Part shown: piece by piece, positions 16,486-19,237 of the stretch
Layout of the letters: each line of letters opens with the position of its first letter
How positions within the stretch are numbered: the first letter of the stretch is position 1
Assembly: GCA_964425645.1 (NCBI GenBank)
Contig: CAYRNC010000025.1
Span: 1 to 19,237 of the forward strand
Source of the DNA: CAYRNC01 sp964425645
GTDB lineage: Bacteria > Bacillota > Clostridia > Peptostreptococcales > Anaerovoracaceae
Length of the DNA: 19,237 bases
Direction: 5' to 3'
The notes under the pieces: generated by a model
What the model was told of the DNA's origin: nothing
The model's database searches: none
Seen by the model: only the letters and a program-made list of their open reading frames with translations
Made by a program: the position numbers and the translations under genes

Positions 16486-16501
16486 TTATTCCGCCGTTCA
16501 A
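16472..16501 (-). promoter_or_regulatory. Promoter upstream of membrane-protein gene
   Basis: TTGAAC (16496-16501) and a perfect TATAAT (16472-16477) are 18 bases apart on the minus strand. The leader to the ATG at 16291 would be about 175 bases. Confidence 0.45.
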
Positions 16502-16536
16502 TAGGTAACAGAAGAAAAATATTTCAATTAAAAGCG

Positions 16537-17031
16537 TTAAAATGTAAGGTCGAAGGATTGAGCATCAAGCAAAAGAACATCACCATTTTCTCCACTCCAT
16601 GATATGAGACGCTTAGTTTCTTTACCCAAAGACGAAGTAAACGATACCTTCGTCTTGGGAATAATCTCAGGGATATAAGTGACAAGCACGATTGCCTGCC
16701 CTCTTTCCACCTGCGGAAGGCTGAACAATACTTCTTTATCTGTAAATATATTTGACACGGAGTCATTATACATAAGTGTAACTTTAAAATCCTTTACGGT
16801 TTGGTCACACCATAGCACAACGCCGTAGCCACCTTCGTCAGGCCTATCTTCCGTAAGGTAAAACACCGAGGAAAAATCGGACAAATCAACCTTCTCCTCA
16901 TAATCTGCCGATAGTTTAACATCCCCATCAGGAGATTCTTTTTCTAAGGCAGGTAAAATAAACCCCAAATAAACGCCGGCTGCCGCCAAAACCATAATAA
17001 CCACAACCAAAACTATATTTCTTCGTTTCAC
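16537..17031 (-). CDS. Membrane-anchored protein, unknown
   Basis: The 164-residue product has one N-terminal membrane anchor (about 6-27) after a basic KRR start, then an outer domain without cysteine-based or catalytic motifs I recognise. The body is beta-rich by appearance, with acidic surface residues (KVDLSDFSS, EDRPDEGG). The start is a GTG at 17031, chosen because GGAGGTG lies 6-7 bases upstream. It precedes the 156-residue membrane protein on the same strand, and the two may form one unit with an internal promoter. The function is unknown. Confidence 0.65.
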   Translation of the reverse strand: MKRRNIVLVVVIMVLAAAGVYLGFILPALEKESPDGDVKLSADYEEKVDLSDFSSVFYLTEDRPDEGGYGVVLWCDQTVKDFKVTLMYNDSVSNIFTDKEVLFSLPQVERGQAIVLVTYIPEIIPKTKVSFTSSLGKETKRLISWSGENGDVLLLDAQSFDLTF

Positions 17032-17331
17032 AGCAACACCTCCGCAGTTATTATCCCCATAGCAGAGTAAATATCACGATTTTATCCCATAGAGATGGAC
17101 AGCCACAGTTATATCCGAATAATATCCGATTACAGCAATGGTCTCCATCCTCGATTACCACAAATTTTATTTTGTTTTCAACTTTCCATTGACGACTTCA
17201 TAAAAGGAATCTTTAGTAAAAACCTGTCCGGCACCCTACATAATTGAGTATTTTTTCTAATTGCACCATCGGCTTCTTCTATAACGAAATAATATATTCA
17301 ACTACTAATCTACCGGATTATGATTTTTTTG
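17032..17331. other. Gene-free stretch, no clear element
   Basis: About 300 bases before repeat copy A. Minus-strand reading shows a roughly 40-codon open piece near 17180-17300 that starts and ends without signals, possibly a remnant. No terminator, tRNA or operator is visible. Confidence 0.4.
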
Positions 17332-17455
17332 TTTTCCTGCATAAGAAAATGGATACCATGATTTTCAATTTTATGATGTCCATTTCGACGTTGGATTTGG
17401 TAGTAATGTCAATTATGGATGTCATATTATTTTAGTGGGTGACTTGGACTACCGC
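17332..17455. repeat. Dispersed hairpin repeat, copy A
   Basis: This is a full-length copy. By eye it is about 80-85 percent identical to copy C over roughly 110 bases, and most differences are transitions. It holds two arms (ATGATGTCCAT and ATGGATGTCAT) that pair with two G-U pairs when read as + strand RNA. It ends in a GTGGGTGACTTGGAC box. It lies just 3' of the RelE-type gene. Confidence 0.8.
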
Positions 17456-17488
17456 GCAAAGTAAACACCAAGCAGGTATAGATAGGGA

Positions 17489-17806
17489 TCACTTTATTAT
17501 TTTTTGTGCATCCCTACCTTTGAATAAAACTCGACGCGCTTCCATTATGTTTTCGATTACCACATAATACACAACAAAATTATCTACATAAATACGATAG
17601 TAGGGATGCTTCCTTTTTCTATTTGATTGATACCACTCAAAAGATAATGGATATTCCAATCTCTTTAATATTGCTTTCTCAATTTTATCAGCAAGTCTAT
17701 TCGCACTTTCAAGGTTACGTAAGTTAAGTGCGATGTAGTCCAGAATGCCATTAAGATCAGTTTCGAACAACGATAGATATCTTAAAACGTATTTATCTTT
17801 CCCCAT
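17489..17806 (-). CDS. RelE/ParE-family toxin
   Basis: The 105-residue protein has the ParE/RelE layout. A helical N-terminal part comes first (FETDLNGILDYIALNLRN, about 14-31), then a helix with ANRLADKIEKAI and the strands YYRIYVDNFVVYYVVI and ARRVLFKGRD near the end. These toxins inhibit either DNA gyrase (ParE) or translation (RelE); the sequence does not decide which. The gene starts with ATG at 17806, inside the antitoxin gene, with a 14-base overlap and AAGG upstream, so it is co-translated with its antitoxin. Repeat copy A lies directly 3' of it. Confidence 0.85.
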   Translation of the reverse strand: MGKDKYVLRYLSLFETDLNGILDYIALNLRNLESANRLADKIEKAILKRLEYPLSFEWYQSNRKRKHPYYRIYVDNFVVYYVVIENIMEARRVLFKGRDAQKIIK

Positions 17807-18059
17807 TATGCCTTGCCTTCACTCTGGAAAAAATCTCTTCATGGCTGTATCTTGTATCACAAAGATTTGCCTCTTTATCAGCTTCATCTAATTTGAGTTC
17901 TATATCATTTGTTAATTCTGCATATTGCTGCAAACTTAATACCACCATTGTTCCGTAGCCATTTTTAGTTAAATATACCGGTTGCTGCTCCCTGACAACA
18001 AGGTCTTCGATTTCCGGGAACTTATTCCTTAAATCAGAAACAGGTCTAATTTGAATCAT
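17793..18059 (-). CDS. Phd/YefM-family antitoxin
   Basis: The 88-residue protein begins IRPVSDLRNKFPEI and continues with PVYLTKNGYGTMVVLSLQQYAEL. This is the standard Phd/YefM N-terminal DNA-binding fold. An acidic C-terminal tail that would wrap the toxin follows (ELKLDEADKEANL). It neutralises the overlapping toxin and should repress the operon. The ATG at 18059 is chosen because GGAGGTGAT lies 7 bases upstream; the in-frame TTG at 18074 sits before that site. Three direct repeats with 11-base period directly upstream are likely operator sites. Confidence 0.9.
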   Translation of the reverse strand: MIQIRPVSDLRNKFPEIEDLVVREQQPVYLTKNGYGTMVVLSLQQYAELTNDIELKLDEADKEANLCDTRYSHEEIFSRVKARHNGER

Positions 18060-18082
18060 TATTATCACCTCCAAATATTTGC

Positions 18083-18109
18083 TTATCGTTATTTTATCAT
18101 GATTTTATC
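18083..18109 (-). promoter_or_regulatory. 11-bp-period repeats, likely TA operator
   Basis: On the minus strand GATAAAAT occurs twice 11 bases apart, and a third GATAA follows at the same spacing (+ strand TTATC ends at 18087, 18098 and 18109). They overlap the likely -10 sequence TAAAAT, so an antitoxin bound on one helix face would repress. Confidence 0.5.
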
Positions 18110-18248
18110 CTAAATACAATATTTTATTTGTACTCCGCTGCCTAGTAATCTAAGGATGAAAAGGCATTGCTTGATTAGATTTTAGTATAAGCTAATTTAT
18201 CCATTGCAGCTAAAACTGCGGAAAATGGGCAAGAGGGTTTGATTTAAT

Positions 18249-18281
18249 GGAGGTTCAAATCATATGTCACAACCAATATAA
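18249..18281 (+). other. Ribosome site with five-codon frame
   Basis: GGAGGT is followed 9 bases on by ATG, four codons and TAA, then at once by a strong terminator. It reads MSQPI. It may be the two ends of a deleted gene or a leader peptide; it could be chance. Confidence 0.25.
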
Positions 18282-18312
18282 AAAAAGCACCGAAAAAGTG
18301 CTTTTTATATTG
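18276..18312. terminator. Strong bidirectional terminator
   Basis: The 9-bp AAAAAGCAC/GTGCTTTTT stem around a 7-base loop is extended outward by CAATATA with a 2-base bulge. T runs follow on both strands. It separates repeat copy B from the Phd/RelE unit. Confidence 0.75.
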
Positions 18313-18367
18313 AGCGTGATGTCAATTTTGGATATCATCTTATTTTAGTGGGTGACTTGAACTGCCG
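18313..18367. repeat. Dispersed hairpin repeat, copy B (partial)
   Basis: Only the right end of the family is present: TGTCAAT-TTTGGATATCATCTTATTTTAGTGGGTGACTTGAAC. It matches copies A and C from their second arm to the end. The left half is replaced by the terminator. It lies 53 bases 3' of the DUF2442 gene. Confidence 0.75.
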
Positions 18368-18419
18368 CTTTGTACTGATTTCAGAAAGGTGTAAATTTGT
18401 AATTGCTTTCCACATTCGT

Positions 18420-18668
18420 TTACCGCAATCTATACTCAACGCTCTTTTCATATAAAAATTCCGGGTCTATATCTGCTTGATTACACCATTCAATACTATC
18501 AAAAGATACTTTTACACTTTTAAATTTGTTTTCATCTTTTAGTTCTTTATATATTCCTTTTTCTAAATAAGGCTTCATATCAAACACCCTTACTTCGTCA
18601 TTCTTAAAAGTTAGCTCCAATTTATAGTCATCTAAGGGCTTGACTTTAATAACAGCTAAATACATCAT
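18420..18668 (-). CDS. DUF2442 protein
   Basis: The 82-residue protein has the DUF2442 pattern: VKPLDDYKLELTFKNDEVRVFDMKPYL at 9-35, then a beta-hairpin with WCNQADIDPEFLYEKS near the end (about 61-76). The family is small and lies beside DUF4160 proteins in many bacteria, where the pair is suspected to act as a toxin-antitoxin-like module. No biochemical role is known to me. The ATG at 18668 follows GGAG 5 bases upstream (a second ATG lies directly after). It starts 8 bases after the DUF4160 stop and is probably co-translated. Repeat copy B lies 3' of it. Confidence 0.85.
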   Translation of the reverse strand: MMYLAVIKVKPLDDYKLELTFKNDEVRVFDMKPYLEKGIYKELKDENKFKSVKVSFDSIEWCNQADIDPEFLYEKSVEYRLR

Positions 18669-18676
18669 TTCATCTC

Positions 18677-18943
18677 CTATTTTAATGGTTCAATTTTAAA
18701 AGGTAGTTCACTATTCATTGCTAATGTCCAATTTGCTTTTAACTCTTCTTGTTTTAATTCCGCCCAAGCTAATACAAGTTTAAGTTGTTTTTTAGGCAGA
18801 TATCCCTCTTTTAATTCACAGGTATTAATATCTATGATAGCCACATGTTCTCCGTAATAAGCATGGAAATGCGGAGGATTATGTTCCTCTGGGGCACAAA
18901 ACATTTTAATTATAATCCCATAAAACATACTTATCGTAGGCAT
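18677..18943 (-). CDS. DUF4160 protein
   Basis: The 88-residue product begins MPTISMFYGIIIKMFCAPEEHNPPHFHAYYGEH and shows the family's marked proline/histidine box (HNPPHFHAYYGEH), followed by GYLPKKQLKLVLAWAELKQEEL. This is the DUF4160 signature, a small protein of unknown activity, often paired with DUF2442. The ATG at 18943 follows AAAGGAAAGGAA 6-8 bases upstream. A TATAAT-type -10 lies at 18975-18980, but no good -35 was seen. Its promoter region lies next to repeat copy C. Confidence 0.88.
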   Translation of the reverse strand: MPTISMFYGIIIKMFCAPEEHNPPHFHAYYGEHVAIIDINTCELKEGYLPKKQLKLVLAWAELKQEELKANWTLAMNSELPFKIEPLK

Positions 18944-18974
18944 TTAAATTGTTCCTTTCCTTTAAGTTATTTTT

Positions 18975-18980
18975 ATTATA
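18975..18980 (-). promoter_or_regulatory. -10 element of DUF4160-DUF2442 unit
   Basis: A TATAAT on the minus strand lies about 32 bases before the DUF4160 start. The -35 area is only A-rich, so the call rests on the -10 alone. Confidence 0.4.
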
Positions 18981-18988
18981 TCATAAAC

Positions 18989-19114
18989 TTTTCCTGTTTT
19001 TTATAAAAAACGGACACCATGACTTTCAATCTCATGATATCCATTTTTGACATTAGATGTGGTGGTAATATCAATTATGGATATCATCTTATTTTAGTGG
19101 GGACTTGAACCCCA
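18989..19114. repeat. Dispersed hairpin repeat, copy C
   Basis: This is a full-length copy. Arms ATGATATCCAT and ATGGATATCAT form a perfect 11-bp stem, extended to about 22 bp with a few mismatches around a 10-base loop. At its right end the minus strand carries a perfect T-arm-like hairpin TGGGG-TTCAAGT-CCCCA. At its left end is the palindrome GTTTTTTATAAAAAAC. It lies directly 3' of the PIN-domain gene. Confidence 0.8.
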
Positions 19115-19128
19115 ACACATAATTACCG

Positions 19129-19237
19129 CTAATATTTATTCAGGAATTCCGATGGTGTGAGAATTTCGGGACGTTCAATAGATAAATCAGCAAAGTCTTT
19201 ATCACCGGTTATTAAAATATCAACATCAGATGCAATT
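19129..19237 (-). CDS. PIN-domain toxin, C-terminal part
   Basis: The last 36 residues are inside the window, and the gene continues past the edge. It contains DVDILITGDKDFADL, which carries the acidic residues of the PIN nuclease C-terminal motif. It ends with EILTPSEFLNKY, as in the COG1569-type putative VapC-like toxins. PIN toxins cut RNA, usually tRNA or mRNA. The partner antitoxin would lie upstream, outside the window. Repeat copy C is directly 3' of the stop codon TAG at 19129. Confidence 0.8.
   Translation of the reverse strand, partial: IASDVDILITGDKDFADLSIERPEILTPSEFLNKY

Noticed and set aside
17244..17435. 63-residue plus-strand frame
   Set aside because: It runs through repeat copy A, has no good ribosome site, and the frame is not kept in copy C, where an extra base shifts it.
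18240..18275. tRNA-like GGTTCAAATC sequence
   Set aside because: The T-stem does not pair beyond one base pair; the site is better explained as a ribosome binding site before a short frame.
17332..19114. Repeats as integron attC sites
   Set aside because: Copy A contains one GTTGGAT box that fits GTTRRRY, but its RYYYAAC partner and the boxes in copies B and C are missing, and no integrase is in the window. The cassette-like layout is kept as a finding, but not the integron call.
19086..19120. A tRNA gene at the end of copy C
   Set aside because: Only the T arm is present; no acceptor, D or anticodon arm can be folded around it.
1..19237. CRISPR array, insertion sequence or prophage genes
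   Set aside because: No regular short spacers, transposase, integrase or phage protein was found. The only repeats are copies A-C and short operator-type repeats.

Overview
The window looks like a chromosomal segment of a low-to-moderate-GC anaerobic Firmicute, most likely class Clostridia. The reasons are a phosphate butyryltransferase / butyrate kinase pair, strong GGAGG-type ribosome binding sites, TTGACA/TATAAT promoters, a BlaI/BlaR1-type pair and several AT-rich toxin-antitoxin modules. Genus cannot be fixed from the sequence alone. A run of ten N at 9751-9760 shows that this is a scaffolded draft assembly.

Layout. (1) 1-1505: an NhaC-type Na+/H+ antiporter on the + strand, ending at a strong hairpin. 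(2) 1529-2278: a LuxR-type regulator on the minus strand. (3) 2396-7234: a minus-strand transcription unit with an ABC ATPase, a large FtsX-type permease and an HlyD/MacA-like adaptor, followed by a short PreA-like ferredoxin that is only the C-terminal part of a dihydropyrimidine dehydrogenase subunit. (4) 7430-7598: a self-contained tRNA-Gly(CCC) gene with its own promoter and terminator. (5) 7680-8078: a small four-helix membrane protein, overlapping tail to tail with (6) the ptb-buk operon (8069-10133), whose ptb gene is broken by the N gap. (7) 10338-11557: a lipoprotein and a protein with an 80-residue internal duplication. (8) 11649-13017: an M20-family amidohydrolase interrupted by one in-frame TAA, behind a promoter that carries a cre/LacI-like operator. 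(9) 13137-15661: a blaI-blaR1-like repressor/metalloprotease-sensor pair with a readable promoter and operator. (10) 15710-17031: two membrane-anchored proteins of unknown function and two doubtful small frames.

(11) 17032-19237: an accessory stretch of three toxin-antitoxin-like modules, all on the minus strand: RelE/ParE with Phd/YefM, DUF4160 with DUF2442, and a partial PIN-domain toxin. Each module is followed at its 3' side by a copy of the same diverged repeat (copies A, B and C). The repeat can fold into alternative hairpins. This cassette-like arrangement is the most unusual feature of the window.

Working together: the ptb-buk pair would interconvert an acyl-CoA and a carboxylic acid with ATP formation. 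The PreA fragment and the interrupted M20 enzyme both belong to families used in pyrimidine, hydantoin or ureide catabolism, and both look like decay products. The ABC unit would export a peptide, antibiotic or lipid, and the BlaI/BlaR1-like pair would sense an unknown extracellular signal. Functions are inferred from recognised protein families and visible motifs; no database search was possible.
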